Source: Firmicutes bacterium CAG:534
GTDB lineage: Bacteria; Bacillota; Clostridia; Lachnospirales; Lachnospiraceae
Direction: 5' to 3'
DNA length: 25,403 bases
Assembly (NCBI GenBank): GCA_000436115.1
Contig: FR894555.1
Location: forward strand, 11,878 to 37,280
Shown here: in pieces, positions 1 to 7,390 of the stretch
Numbering within the stretch: position 1 is the first letter of the stretch
How the letters are laid out: each line of letters starts with the position of its first letter
Translations under genes and position numbers: made by a program
The notes under the pieces: model-generated
What the model was told of the DNA's origin: nothing
Databases searched by the model: none
What the model saw: the letters and a program-made list of their open reading frames with translations, nothing else

Positions 1-1
1 A

Positions 2-463
2 GCCACGGAGCCCTCCTATCAGGCTTATGTTTCCATGACTGCCGTTTTCTGGGATACCGTAGTTATGTGCCTGTTAAGCGGCCTTGTGATCGTAACCAAT
101 ATGATCCTCCGTCCTGCTTCCCTTTCCGGAGTGGGGACCGCAGGCCTGACTGACGCCGCCTTTTCTGCACTGCCTTATGGAAATCTCTTTCTTTCCCTGT
201 GCCTTTGTGCTTTTGCCATCACCACCCTGATCGGCTGGTCCTACCTTGGAGAACAGGCCTACCGCTATGTTACGGGCAACCGTTTCTTATTCTGTTATAA
301 GGTTGCTTATATCGTCATGATCTACCTGGGAGCCGTTATGCCCCTTAATCTGGTATGGGAATGCACGGATCTGATCAATGCGCTGATGGTTCTTCCCAAT
401 CTTGCCGCCCTGTTCCTCCTTAAGCGGCACCTGTCTTGCAACTTTCCCAAAAGGCCAGTATAA
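2..463 (+). CDS. AGCS alanine/glycine:cation symporter, C-terminal part (5' end outside window)
   Basis: This is the 3' end of a sodium- or proton-coupled alanine/glycine symporter of the inner membrane. The frame is open from base 2 and ends with TAA at 461-463, so about 153 C-terminal residues of a usual 450-500 are present. Several hydrophobic helices are visible. The stretch reading DTVVMCLLSGLVIV, then FAITTLIGWSYLGEQAYRY, then LINALMVLPNLAALFLLKR, matches the typical C-terminal end of AGCS proteins (family knowledge), where a conserved gly/tyr/glu segment follows the aromatic-rich helix. An internal ATG at 35 is not the true start because the family similarity runs through it. The MATE gene starts 54 bp downstream on the same strand and no terminator is evident between them, so they may be co-transcribed. 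The transported amino acid cannot be read from this fragment. Confidence 0.85.
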   Translation, partial: ATEPSYQAYVSMTAVFWDTVVMCLLSGLVIVTNMILRPASLSGVGTAGLTDAAFSALPYGNLFLSLCLCAFAITTLIGWSYLGEQAYRYVTGNRFLFCYKVAYIVMIYLGAVMPLNLVWECTDLINALMVLPNLAALFLLKRHLSCNFPKRPV

Positions 464-517
464 TACTAGAAAGCTATCCAGCTATTACTTAAATCTACTA
501 CAGAATGAAGGTACTTT

Positions 518-1795
518 ATGAAAAGAAAATTTATGGGATATATTTTCCCTTCCATGCTTTCCTTCCTGTTAACAGGAATCTACTCCATCATAGACGGAAT
601 TTTTGTAGGCCGGGCCATGGGAGATCCAGGCCTTGCCGCTATTAATATTGCCTGGCCCCTTGTGGCTCTCACCATTTCACTGGGTACCGGGATCGGTATG
701 GGGGCCGCCGTTATCATGTCCCTGAATGTGGGTGCAGGTCAGATGCAAAAAGCAAAAAAAGCAGAGGCAAGTGCCTTTCTGCTCTTACTGATCGGCGGTA
801 TTGTGCTTGTACTGCTGCTGGCGCTTCTCGGCCCTTCCCTGCTTTTCCTTTTGGGCGCCAAAGGGGAGCTGCTTCCCCTTGCCTGGACCTATCTGCGCTA
901 CGTTCTTTATGGCGCGCTGATCCAGATCTTTGCTACCGGTATGATCCCTTTGATGAGAAATCACGGAGCCGCTGTATACTCCATGTTTTCCATGGCCTCT
1001 GGCTGTGTTGCCAACATTTTTCTGGACTATCTGCTGGTACTCCACTATCCCCTTGGTTTAAAGGGCGCCGCCCTTGCTACCGTGATCGGCCAGTTTGTTA
1101 CGCTGCTGTTTTGTCTTGCCTTTTTCCTGAAAAAAGAAAACAGGATCCCTCTTTCTCTTTTCCGCCCGGACAGACAGCTCATAAAATCTATCCTGAGAGT
1201 TGCCCTTTCACCCTTTGGGCTTACCTATCTTCCCTCGGTCACCATTATCCTGATGAACCTTCAGACTCTGCGCTACGGCGGTGAAGAAGCCGTCAGCGCC
1301 TATGCGGTGCTTGCCTATATCATTTCCTTTATGGAACTGCTGGTACAGGGGATCGGGGACGGAAGCCAGCCCCTTCTTTCTGTAAGTGAGGGAAAAAAGG
1401 ATCAAAAATCCCTGCGGCTTTATGCCCTCCTTACCTTTTCCCTTTCCATCACCCTGGGAATTGCAGGAGCCGTTCTGTTTTATTTGTGCCGGAACCTGAT
1501 CCCTGTCTTATATGGGACAAGTAAAGAGGCAGCCGGTTACATTTCCTATGCTGCCCCTGCCTTTGCTCTGATCATGGCCTTTTACGGACTGACAAAGCCG
1601 GCCGTATCCTATTTGTATGCCACCCACAAGATCCGGCGATCCAACCTTCTTGTTTATGGAGAGATCCTGCTTACCCTGCTGTTTCTCTTTCTCCTGCCCG
1701 TTTTCTTTGGCTTAAATGGCGTGTGGTACACCATTCCGGCGGTTCAGGGGATCCTTTCGCTTTTTGCCGTCATTTTCCTGACACAGAAAAAGTGA
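518..1795 (+). CDS. MATE family efflux transporter
   Basis: This encodes a 425-residue multidrug and toxic compound extrusion protein, a cation-coupled exporter in the cytoplasmic membrane. Length fits the family, and about twelve hydrophobic helices can be counted. The N-terminal stretch around residues 15-35 (TGIYSIIDGIFVGRAMG) and the following LAAINIAWPL segment are the usual MATE start, and a second similar half begins near residue 230. The ATG at 518 is preceded by GAAGG six bases upstream, which supports this start. The substrate is unknown. The stop lies only 2 bp from the stop of the convergent dus gene, and no hairpin terminator fits between the two, so transcripts must end inside the opposing gene. 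It could be a flavin, organic acid or drug exporter, and nothing in the neighbourhood decides which. Confidence 0.92.
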   Translation: MKRKFMGYIFPSMLSFLLTGIYSIIDGIFVGRAMGDPGLAAINIAWPLVALTISLGTGIGMGAAVIMSLNVGAGQMQKAKKAEASAFLLLLIGGIVLVLLLALLGPSLLFLLGAKGELLPLAWTYLRYVLYGALIQIFATGMIPLMRNHGAAVYSMFSMASGCVANIFLDYLLVLHYPLGLKGAALATVIGQFVTLLFCLAFFLKKENRIPLSLFRPDRQLIKSILRVALSPFGLTYLPSVTIILMNLQTLRYGGEEAVSAYAVLAYIISFMELLVQGIGDGSQPLLSVSEGKKDQKSLRLYALLTFSLSITLGIAGAVLFYLCRNLIPVLYGTSKEAAGYISYAAPAFALIMAFYGLTKPAVSYLYATHKIRRSNLLVYGEILLTLLFLFLLPVFFGLNGVWYTIPAVQGILSLFAVIFLTQKK

Positions 1796-1797
1796 TC

Positions 1798-2775
1798 CTA
1801 TTCCATCCGAAAGGCTCCCTCCGGCAAAAAGAGGCACTGCCCAAAGATCATTTCCACTGCGCTCTCATATTCTGAAGCGCTTGTGGCCTTTCGGATCCGC
1901 TTTAGCTGTTTTTCCCCGCCTGCAAACAAAAACTGCCAGTATGCCCACAGCTCTTTCATCTTAAACAGCGTGTTCTTTTCTCCGCTCATAACCCTGAGAT
2001 AATCCCGGTACAGTCTGTCATGAAACGCTTTTACCGTGGCTTTTTCTGTTTTCTGCCCGGTAAGTGCATTTACCAAAAAGCCCGGATTTGCAAGAAGCCC
2101 TCTTCCCAGCATGATCCGTTTTACCTTTTCATGTGTCTTTATAAACTGCTCCAGATCCCCTGCCGAAAAAAGATCTCCGTTATAGCAGACCGGAAAGGAG
2201 CACTGCATGAAAGCCTCTTCAAAGGCTTCCAGATCGGGATGGTTCCCATAAAAATCCTCCCGTACCCTGGGATGGATGATCAGCTCCGCAAGGGGATATT
2301 TCTCATAAATCCTTAAAATCTGCGGAAATTCCCCGGCTGAGCTTATGCCCAGTCTTGTCTTTATGGAAATCTGTACCTGCTCCGGCTTTTTCTGAAAAAT
2401 GGTGTCCAGATATTCCTCCAAAAGCTCCGGCTCTCCTAAAAGTCCGGCTCCTCTTTTCTTGGACACTACCGTCTGATAGGGGCATCCTATATTCAGATTG
2501 ATCTCCCGGTATCCATACTCATAAAGCTGACCGATCAGTTCTGCGGCATCCTTCCCCTTATTTCCCAAAATCTGAGGCACCACCCTTATCCCTTCATTAT
2601 GGGAGGGCAGAATATCCTCTCTTACCCTTGACTTTGTAAAGACCGTCTGTCCGGTGGCAATAAAAGGGGTAAAATATTTTTCAATTCCCTGTCCGAAAAA
2701 TTCATGAAAAGCATTGCGGAAAAGGTAACCGGTGATCCCCTCCAAAGGGGCAAAATAAAATCTGTTTTCCACCAT
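1798..2775 (-). CDS. tRNA-dihydrouridine synthase family protein
   Basis: This is an FMN-dependent enzyme that reduces uridine to dihydrouridine in tRNA using NADPH. It has 325 residues, the usual Dus length. Visible motifs in order are the FMN-binding start APLEGIT (residues 9-15), INLNIGCP with the catalytic cysteine at 98, a KTRLG segment, IIHPR, CYNGD, and MLGRGLLANPG near the end of the barrel. The family's usual GSALL-like motif after the cysteine reads KKRGAGLL here. A GTG at 2779-2781 also opens the frame but overlaps the AGGAG ribosome site at 2781-2785, so the ATG at 2773-2775, five bases after that site, is chosen. The AGGAG overlaps the stop codon of birA (2784-2786), implying translational coupling. 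Which uridine it modifies cannot be told from sequence. Confidence 0.9.
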   Translation of the reverse strand: MVENRFYFAPLEGITGYLFRNAFHEFFGQGIEKYFTPFIATGQTVFTKSRVREDILPSHNEGIRVVPQILGNKGKDAAELIGQLYEYGYREINLNIGCPYQTVVSKKRGAGLLGEPELLEEYLDTIFQKKPEQVQISIKTRLGISSAGEFPQILRIYEKYPLAELIIHPRVREDFYGNHPDLEAFEEAFMQCSFPVCYNGDLFSAGDLEQFIKTHEKVKRIMLGRGLLANPGFLVNALTGQKTEKATVKAFHDRLYRDYLRVMSGEKNTLFKMKELWAYWQFLFAGGEKQLKRIRKATSASEYESAVEMIFGQCLFLPEGAFRME

Positions 2776-2783
2776 CTGCACTC

Positions 2784-3791
2784 CTACATTCTGATGCTGA
2801 TCTCTCCATTTGACAGGAACTCTTCTGTTCCGTCCTCATAGCGTACCTGTAAATGGCAGTCTTCATCCACTCCCAGCACCAGCGCATCCGATCTGTTTTT
2901 TCCATCCCTTAGGGGCACCGGAGCGCCGTCCGGCGTAATGATCCTGACCTGTTTCCCGATCACAAAGCAGCGCTTCCGATATTCCTCCAGATAAACCTTT
3001 CTGGGAAATTCCCGGTAAAACTGCATAAAACGGATCAACAGCTCAGAAGCAATCCTGTTTCGCATATTTTCTCTGGAAATATCATGGGGCAGAAGCGCTC
3101 CCGCCACCTCCTTTATTTCCTCCGGGAAACCGCCCTTTGGTTCGTAGATATTGATCCCGATCCCCACAATGACATATTGCAGCTTTCCCTCCTCCAAGGA
3201 AGCAGAGCCTTCTGTAAGGATCCCTGAGATCTTCCTTCCCCGAAGCCACACATCATTGACCCATTTAATCTGCACCGGCTGTCCGGTAACCGCCTCAAGA
3301 GCCGCCGCCTCCGCTGCCGCCGCAAGGGTGGTGAGCATGGTGGCCTCTGCCGGCGTTGCATCAGGATGAAGGAGAAGGCTCATGTATAACCCTGTTCCTT
3401 CCGGAGAAAAAAAGCTTCTTCCTCTTCTGCCTTTCCCCGCCGACTGCTCCTCCGCCAAAAGAACCATATCTCTCGTTTCCCCTGCTGCCGCATACTGTCC
3501 CAGCAAAGTATTGGTGCTGACCACTTCCTTTTCCGTCTGGACAGCCAGCGTGATCTTCGCCTTCCGCAGCGCCTGCTCTATGTAGGCAGCAGAAAGGATA
3601 TCCGGCGCCTTTTCCAGCAGATATCCTTTATTGTTCACTCCCTCTATGGCATATCCTTCTGCCTGCAGTCCCTTTACCGCCTTCCAGACGGCCGCCCTTG
3701 TAACCTTTAATCTGTCCGCAATTTCCTGACCGGAAAGCGCCTTGTCCCTGCTTTCCTCAAGTAATAACAGAACCTGCTCCTTTACACTCAC
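2784..3791 (-). CDS. birA: Biotin--[acetyl-CoA-carboxylase] ligase / biotin operon repressor
   Basis: This bifunctional protein makes biotinyl-AMP, transfers biotin to carboxylase carrier domains, and in the long form also binds DNA to repress biotin genes. The 335 residues include an N-terminal winged helix-turn-helix (about 5-60, with LSGQEIADRLKVTRAAVWK), the central ligase domain with the biotinyl-AMP loop GKGRRGR (119-125), the KWVND motif (176-180) followed by RKISGIL, and a C-terminal SH3-like domain. The DNA-binding domain makes this the group II, regulatory type. The start is GTG at 3789-3791 with AAGGAG seven bases upstream. It lies 63 bp downstream of the azlD remnant and is translationally coupled to dus. 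No bio genes are in the window, so its targets must lie elsewhere. Confidence 0.93.
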   Translation of the reverse strand: MSVKEQVLLLLEESRDKALSGQEIADRLKVTRAAVWKAVKGLQAEGYAIEGVNNKGYLLEKAPDILSAAYIEQALRKAKITLAVQTEKEVVSTNTLLGQYAAAGETRDMVLLAEEQSAGKGRRGRSFFSPEGTGLYMSLLLHPDATPAEATMLTTLAAAAEAAALEAVTGQPVQIKWVNDVWLRGRKISGILTEGSASLEEGKLQYVIVGIGINIYEPKGGFPEEIKEVAGALLPHDISRENMRNRIASELLIRFMQFYREFPRKVYLEEYRKRCFVIGKQVRIITPDGAPVPLRDGKNRSDALVLGVDEDCHLQVRYEDGTEEFLSNGEISIRM

Positions 3792-3854
3792 TTTGCCTCT
3801 CCTTCCTATCGCCCTGCTGCACGGCCTTTTGCCTGCTGCCTCTTATCATTTCGT

Positions 3855-4124
3855 CTATACAAACACCACCTGCACAAGCAGCATATAAATTACAGTGCCT
3901 GCCGCAATGGAAAGAAGGGTATTCCTTTTCCATAAATGAAGGGCCACCACACATGCGCAGGCCAAAAGCTCCTGCAGACCATGGTTCCCGGAAAACAAAG
4001 TCACCTTCCTTAAGCAGTAAACGATCAGCATTCCCATAATGGCGCTTGGCAGCACACGGGAAAGATACAGGATCACATCCGGCGTCTTTCTGCCGCCCCG
4101 GAACACCAGAAAAGGGAATACGTT
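3855..4124 (-). pseudogene. azlD: AzlD-type branched-chain amino acid exporter subunit, 5'-truncated remnant
   Basis: This is the C-terminal 90 or so codons of an AzlD family protein, the small membrane subunit that works with AzlC in branched-chain amino acid (and azaleucine) export. The recognisable part begins VFPFLVFRGGRKTPDV, close to the family's N-terminal PFxLF.GGRKTP signature, and continues through two or three hydrophobic helices to TAG at 3855-3857. The usual first 15-20 residues and start codon are missing. Sequence directly upstream is the broken middle of azlC, so a deletion has joined the two genes (junction roughly 4108-4119). A GTG at 4104-4106 could in principle start an 83-residue product, but no ribosome site precedes it. 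Without a complete AzlC partner, function is unlikely. Confidence 0.75.
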
Positions 4125-4460
4125 TCATCCGTAAGGGAAAATAACCAGATAAGGCTTTGCAGCCCCCATATCCTGATATTTATCCAGCATGGAAATCCCG
4201 TAAAAAAGATGTCTGGCGTTTACCATTAAAGTCATGAGCGCCGCAGAGATCAGGGTTGCTCCTCCTGACAAAAGATCGATTGCCACATACTGCATGGAGC
4301 CCGCATAGATAAATACGCTCATCAGAAAGGCCCAGACTACGCCGTAGCCTTTTGTCTTAAGCAAAATCCCAAAACCTGCCCCAAGCACCAGATACCCCGC
4401 CATAATAGGCAGGGTATTTTGAAATGCCGTTAAAAATGTTTTTCCTTTTTCTGTCTTCAT
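4125..4460 (-). pseudogene. azlC: AzlC-type branched-chain amino acid exporter subunit, truncated by frameshift and deletion
   Basis: The N-terminal half of AzlC, the large permease subunit of a branched-chain amino acid exporter. From ATG 4458-4460, with GGAGGAG eight bases upstream, the frame gives 111 residues, about half the usual 230 or so. Family landmarks are GYLVLGAGFGILL, FIYAGSMQYVAI and NARHLFYGISML. The frame then ends at TGA 4125-4127. The next family motif, SLTDETYSLF, is present immediately afterwards but in another reading frame, as if one base had been lost in the TTTTCCC run near 4135-4141. After that motif the sequence jumps straight into azlD. The single-base shift could be a sequencing error. 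The larger deletion could not. A promoter and ribosome site are intact, so decay looks recent. Confidence 0.78.
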
Positions 4461-4474
4461 CCTGTCAGCTCCTC

Positions 4475-4492
4475 CGCCGCCTGAAGGCGGCG
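4475..4492 (-). promoter_or_regulatory. Perfect 7-bp stem-loop at the predicted 5' end of azlC mRNA
   Basis: CGCCGCC and GGCGGCG form a perfect 7-bp, all G-C stem around a 4-base loop. On the minus strand the stem ends within one base of the GGAGGAG ribosome site of azlC and begins at about the predicted transcription start from the promoter at 4498-4527. It could protect the 5' end of the message or limit ribosome access. No U-tract follows, so it is not a terminator. Confidence 0.5.
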
Positions 4493-4497
4493 AAGTT

Positions 4498-4527
4498 ATT
4501 CTACCACAAGTAAGTCTTTTCTGGCAA
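4498..4527 (-). promoter_or_regulatory. Probable sigma-A promoter of the azlC remnant
   Basis: On the minus strand TTGCCA (4522-4527) is followed after 18 bases by TAGAAT (4498-4503), with TGG just before the -10 giving an extended -10 match. It lies about 38 bp upstream of the azlC start and would start transcription near 4491. It may now serve birA and dus by read-through of the remnant. Confidence 0.55.
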
Positions 4528-4548
4528 AACCGGATTCCTATGGCCGGC

Positions 4549-4575
4549 AATAGGTCTGCACTAGACCTGCCTATT
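4549..4575 (-). terminator. Hairpin just after the lipoprotein gene, possible weak terminator
   Basis: AGGTCT (4552-4557) and AGACCT (4563-4568) form a 6-bp stem with a 5-base loop. Alternatively the outer AATAGG/CCTATT (4549-4554 with 4570-4575) can pair. It begins at the stop codon of the lipoprotein gene. No run of T follows on the minus strand, so intrinsic termination would be weak. Confidence 0.3.
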
Positions 4576-5293
4576 CATAAATACACACGCTGTCCACTGC
4601 ATCCAGAGCTTCCTCTTCCCAGAAAATAAATTTTCCGCCTGCCGCTTCTCCATTTTCATCCAGAAGTTCCTGTCCGATCCGGTATCCCTCTCCAAAAAAC
4701 GGAAGCTCCTGCAGCTCCTTTTCCCTGGCCTTTTTGCTCCTGGAAACAGGCAGGACTGCAATTTCCTCTTCTTCTCCATCCGCAAAGACTGCTGCAAACT
4801 GATAAGCGTCCTCTTTCTGCATCCATGCTCCGTTACTTTGGATCCATGCGGCATAAGGCGTTAAGATCACCTTTGCAGTCTCTCCCTTTGCCGTGTTTAC
4901 CTCAAATTCCTTATCCGCAATGGCGTCTACCTGGATTTCCGGCAGCGTATATTCCGCACCTTCTCCCGCCAGATTACAGGACAGCTTCCACAGCTCCTCA
5001 GGGGCATTATAGAAGGCTATCTCTGTTATCACCGTCTTTTCGCCCTCCTGGCTGCTCTCTGCAAGGGTAGGGGCAAACAGCTCTTGTGCCTGTTTCGCAT
5101 CGCCCGTTACCGTAAAGGTTCTTCTCATAAGGCCTATTTTTTCATTGGCCTCCACCTTTTGAAGGCTGACCTTCAGTTCCCCCACTGCGACTGCATTTTT
5201 ATCCTCTTTTCCACATGCGGTCACTGACAGCAAAGAAAGCAGGATCAAAATACTTCCGATCACTCTGGTTATTTTTCTCATAGAAATCACCAT
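4571..5293 (-). CDS. Lipoprotein of unknown function, last gene of the LytTR/ABC cassette
   Basis: This encodes a secreted, lipid-anchored protein of about 240 residues. The N-terminus has a basic start, a hydrophobic core (about residues 11-22) and the lipobox SVTAC with the modified cysteine at 27. The mature part is acidic with alternating beta-like segments and no motif I recognise. It has a tryptophan-containing middle (AAWIQSNGAWM) and a glutamate-rich stretch before the C-terminal third. Two starts are close: ATG 5291-5293, preceded at six bases by AGGGG and preferred here, and ATG 5279-5281. It lies 69 bp after the ABC permease on the same strand, so it is likely co-transcribed with the cassette. 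It could be a substrate-sensing or immunity-type surface partner of the exporter, but that is inference from position only. Confidence 0.75.
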   Translation of the reverse strand: MVISMRKITRVIGSILILLSLLSVTACGKEDKNAVAVGELKVSLQKVEANEKIGLMRRTFTVTGDAKQAQELFAPTLAESSQEGEKTVITEIAFYNAPEELWKLSCNLAGEGAEYTLPEIQVDAIADKEFEVNTAKGETAKVILTPYAAWIQSNGAWMQKEDAYQFAAVFADGEEEEIAVLPVSRSKKAREKELQELPFFGEGYRIGQELLDENGEAAGGKFIFWEEEALDAVDSVCIYE

Positions 5294-5362
5294 CCCTTTC
5301 CCCTGATTTTTCCTTGCTGTCATTATAACATATCCATTTTCCTTAGAAAAGTTTTACCTTCC

Positions 5363-6055
5363 CTAGGATAGTCCGCTTCTTTTATATCCTGCCGCAAACA
5401 AAGCGCCTGCCGCCGCCAGATCGACCAGAAGGATCTCCAAATGAGGATCGTATTTTCCCATTCCCCCAAGCCCTGTAAGCCAAAGGGACATCTGCTGGGT
5501 ATAAGAGAACCCGGCGATCCTCCTGATCGGATCGTTAAACATGGCAAGCATGGGGAGAAATGCAAACACCATCATGGCAGGAATCGTGATCGAGGTGGCC
5601 ATCATCTGGGTTTTGCAGAAGGTTCCAATGGCCGCTCCAAGAACCAGGGAGGTGACCATTCCTGCTGCCATCACAAGCAGAAAAAGCATCAAATTTCTTC
5701 CGCTGTAATGGCCTGTAAGTCCCAGGGACAACGCCCCAAGCATGCAGCACAGAAAAACCGTAAGACCTGTGCCAAGCAGATATTCCCATGACTTTACACC
5801 TGACAGCATTAACATGCGCAGAGTATTCTTTTCCTTTTCCTCAGAAAGAATGGAGGACATGCTCACAAGCGGCGCCATTCCCACATACATCACCGAAAAC
5901 AGATTGACAAAAAAGCGCTCCGGCATTCCCTCAATGGAGACCGTATTTTCCATCACTGCTGCAATTATGGGAAACAGCAGAAATTGCAGTAATATCTCTT
6001 TGTTTTTTATCGTATCTTTCAGCTGCTTTTCTAAAATCACCCTGATATTTTTCAT
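5363..6055 (-). CDS. ABC-2 type transporter permease
   Basis: A 230-residue integral membrane subunit of an ABC exporter. It has a cytoplasmic amphipathic start (KNIRVILEKQLKDTIKNKE), then roughly six hydrophobic helices. The segment SSILSEEKEKNTLRMLMLSGVKSWEYLLG is the typical ABC-2 permease loop (E.E..tl..L..sPv...e...gK), which contacts the ATPase. It overlaps the ATPase gene by 4 bases (6052-6055, ATGA type), so the two are translationally coupled and almost certainly form one transporter. The substrate is unknown. Permeases of this size usually act as a homodimer with a dimer of the ATPase (family knowledge). Context with LytTR and DUF3021 suggests peptide, antibiotic or envelope-stress related export (inference). 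Confidence 0.86.
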   Translation of the reverse strand: MKNIRVILEKQLKDTIKNKEILLQFLLFPIIAAVMENTVSIEGMPERFFVNLFSVMYVGMAPLVSMSSILSEEKEKNTLRMLMLSGVKSWEYLLGTGLTVFLCCMLGALSLGLTGHYSGRNLMLFLLVMAAGMVTSLVLGAAIGTFCKTQMMATSITIPAMMVFAFLPMLAMFNDPIRRIAGFSYTQQMSLWLTGLGGMGKYDPHLEILLVDLAAAGALFAAGYKRSGLS

Positions 6056-6912
6056 TGTTTTAAACCTCCTCCCGTCAGCTCCATAAACACCGATTCCATA
6101 TCCGGTTCTGTGGAATGGATGGATGCAATTCCCTGCTGCATATATCCCAAAAGCTGCTTGGCAGAAGCCGCTCTGTTTGGCAGCTCTGCTTCCTCTCCGC
6201 TTTGAAGCCGGATCACAAGCTTTCTTTGATGATCATATTTTCTGCATAGTTCTCCCGGATTTCCGTATTCAACGATTTTCCCACGGTCTAACAGCGCCAC
6301 ATGATCACAAAGCTTTTGTGCTTCCGTCATATTGTGGGTTGTGAGGAAAACCGTGGTTCCTTTCTCTTTCTGGGAAAGGATCAGACTATGGATCTTTGCC
6401 GCCGTTGCCGGGTCAAGACCGCTTGTGGGCTCATCCAGGAAAAGAAGCTGCGCCTCCCCCAGGATTGCCCTTGCAAAGGCCAGCCGCCCCCTCATTCCCT
6501 TTGAAAGTCTGCAGACCGCCTGTCTTCTTGCCTCCCACAGCCCTACCGTTTCCAGTACCTGTCTGATCCGCTTCTGCTCCACTCCGTAGATCCCCGCAAA
6601 AAGCTTCAAATTATCGTAGCAGGAAAGTCTTTCATACAGCCCCAGATTATCCAGCATCATTCCCATCCCCTGACTTCTGCGGCCTGACAGCTCCTTTATC
6701 TTTTTTTCAAACAGGCAGATTTCTCCCTGCGACGGCATAAGCTGACCGGTGATCAGTTTGATCATGGTCGTCTTCCCGGCTCCTGACGGTCCTAAAAGTC
6801 CGAAAATTTCTCCGGTCTGCACCTGAAGCTGAATTTCCTTTAACACTTCTTTTTCCCCAAAGGACTTACTGACTTTATTTAAAACCACTGCTTTATTATT
6901 TTGTTCTGCCAC
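6052..6912 (-). CDS. ABC transporter ATP-binding protein
   Basis: This 286-residue cytoplasmic ATPase powers the neighbouring permease. Visible motifs are Walker A GPSGAGKTT (about 42-50), a signature reading LSKGMRGR in place of LSGGQ, Walker B LLFLDEPTSGLDP, and an H-loop TTHN. The LSKGMR form is usual in ATPases paired with ABC-2 permeases (family knowledge). The last 70 residues form an accessory region ending DMESVFMELTGG, typical of CcmA/drrA-like exporters. The start overlaps the end of the DUF3021 gene by 17 bases, and the end overlaps the permease start by 4 bases, so all three are tightly coupled. All key catalytic residues are present. Confidence 0.92.
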   Translation of the reverse strand: MAEQNNKAVVLNKVSKSFGEKEVLKEIQLQVQTGEIFGLLGPSGAGKTTMIKLITGQLMPSQGEICLFEKKIKELSGRRSQGMGMMLDNLGLYERLSCYDNLKLFAGIYGVEQKRIRQVLETVGLWEARRQAVCRLSKGMRGRLAFARAILGEAQLLFLDEPTSGLDPATAAKIHSLILSQKEKGTTVFLTTHNMTEAQKLCDHVALLDRGKIVEYGNPGELCRKYDHQRKLVIRLQSGEEAELPNRAASAKQLLGYMQQGIASIHSTEPDMESVFMELTGGGLKQ

Positions 6913-7390
6913 CTGTCTGTTCTCCCTTCCCTTTCCATTTTTGAAGCGCCTGCTCCATTTTACTGTTTTCTGCCCGCTCCTTTAACACAGACACTGCTAC
7001 ACTGATCCCGAAGCTTGCCAGGAAACAGCCTGCAAAGGCCGCCCAGTTTCCCAGGTTGTCTGCGGGAAACCATTGAAAGATCAGAATAAACAGGGTTACA
7101 ACGCCAAGGATCACTGCTACCATGCATGCGGTGCGCAGCCACAATCGCATATTTTTGATAACGGCATCTGTAAAAAACAAGAACCTTGCCGCTGTAATAC
7201 AGACTGCCAAAAGAAAATACTCTCCCATCACCTTAAGATCAAGCCCTTCTCCCCCCAAAGCAAACATAGCGGAGCTTTCCCTGGCGTCCTCTCCAAACAA
7301 AAAACAAAAAATCATCATGATTCCCATCATAAAGCCAAACATCATAAAGATCTGTCCCAGATAATCAAAGATCGTTTTCTTTTCTTCCAT
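6896..7390 (-). CDS. DUF3021 family membrane protein, likely inhibitor of the adjacent LytTR regulator
   Basis: A 164-residue membrane protein with four hydrophobic helices (about 10-32, 55-75, 85-108 and 115-135) and a charged C-terminal tail rich in lysine and glutamate. Size, helix pattern and position directly after a small LytTR protein match the DUF3021 family. In streptococcal LytTR regulatory systems such as HdrRM and BrsRM, the membrane partner holds the regulator inactive (established knowledge, applied here by analogy). The ATG at 7388-7390 touches the stop of the LytTR gene at 7391-7393, so the two are coupled, and its 3' end overlaps the ABC ATPase gene. What signal it senses is not evident. 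Confidence 0.8.
   Translation of the reverse strand: MEEKKTIFDYLGQIFMMFGFMMGIMMIFCFLFGEDARESSAMFALGGEGLDLKVMGEYFLLAVCITAARFLFFTDAVIKNMRLWLRTACMVAVILGVVTLFILIFQWFPADNLGNWAAFAGCFLASFGISVAVSVLKERAENSKMEQALQKWKGKGEQTGGRTK

Noticed and set aside
3757..4128. Open frame of 123 codons on the minus strand across azlD and the birA start
   Set aside because: It runs in a different frame from the recognisable AzlD sequence and overlaps birA. It is a shadow of the remnant.
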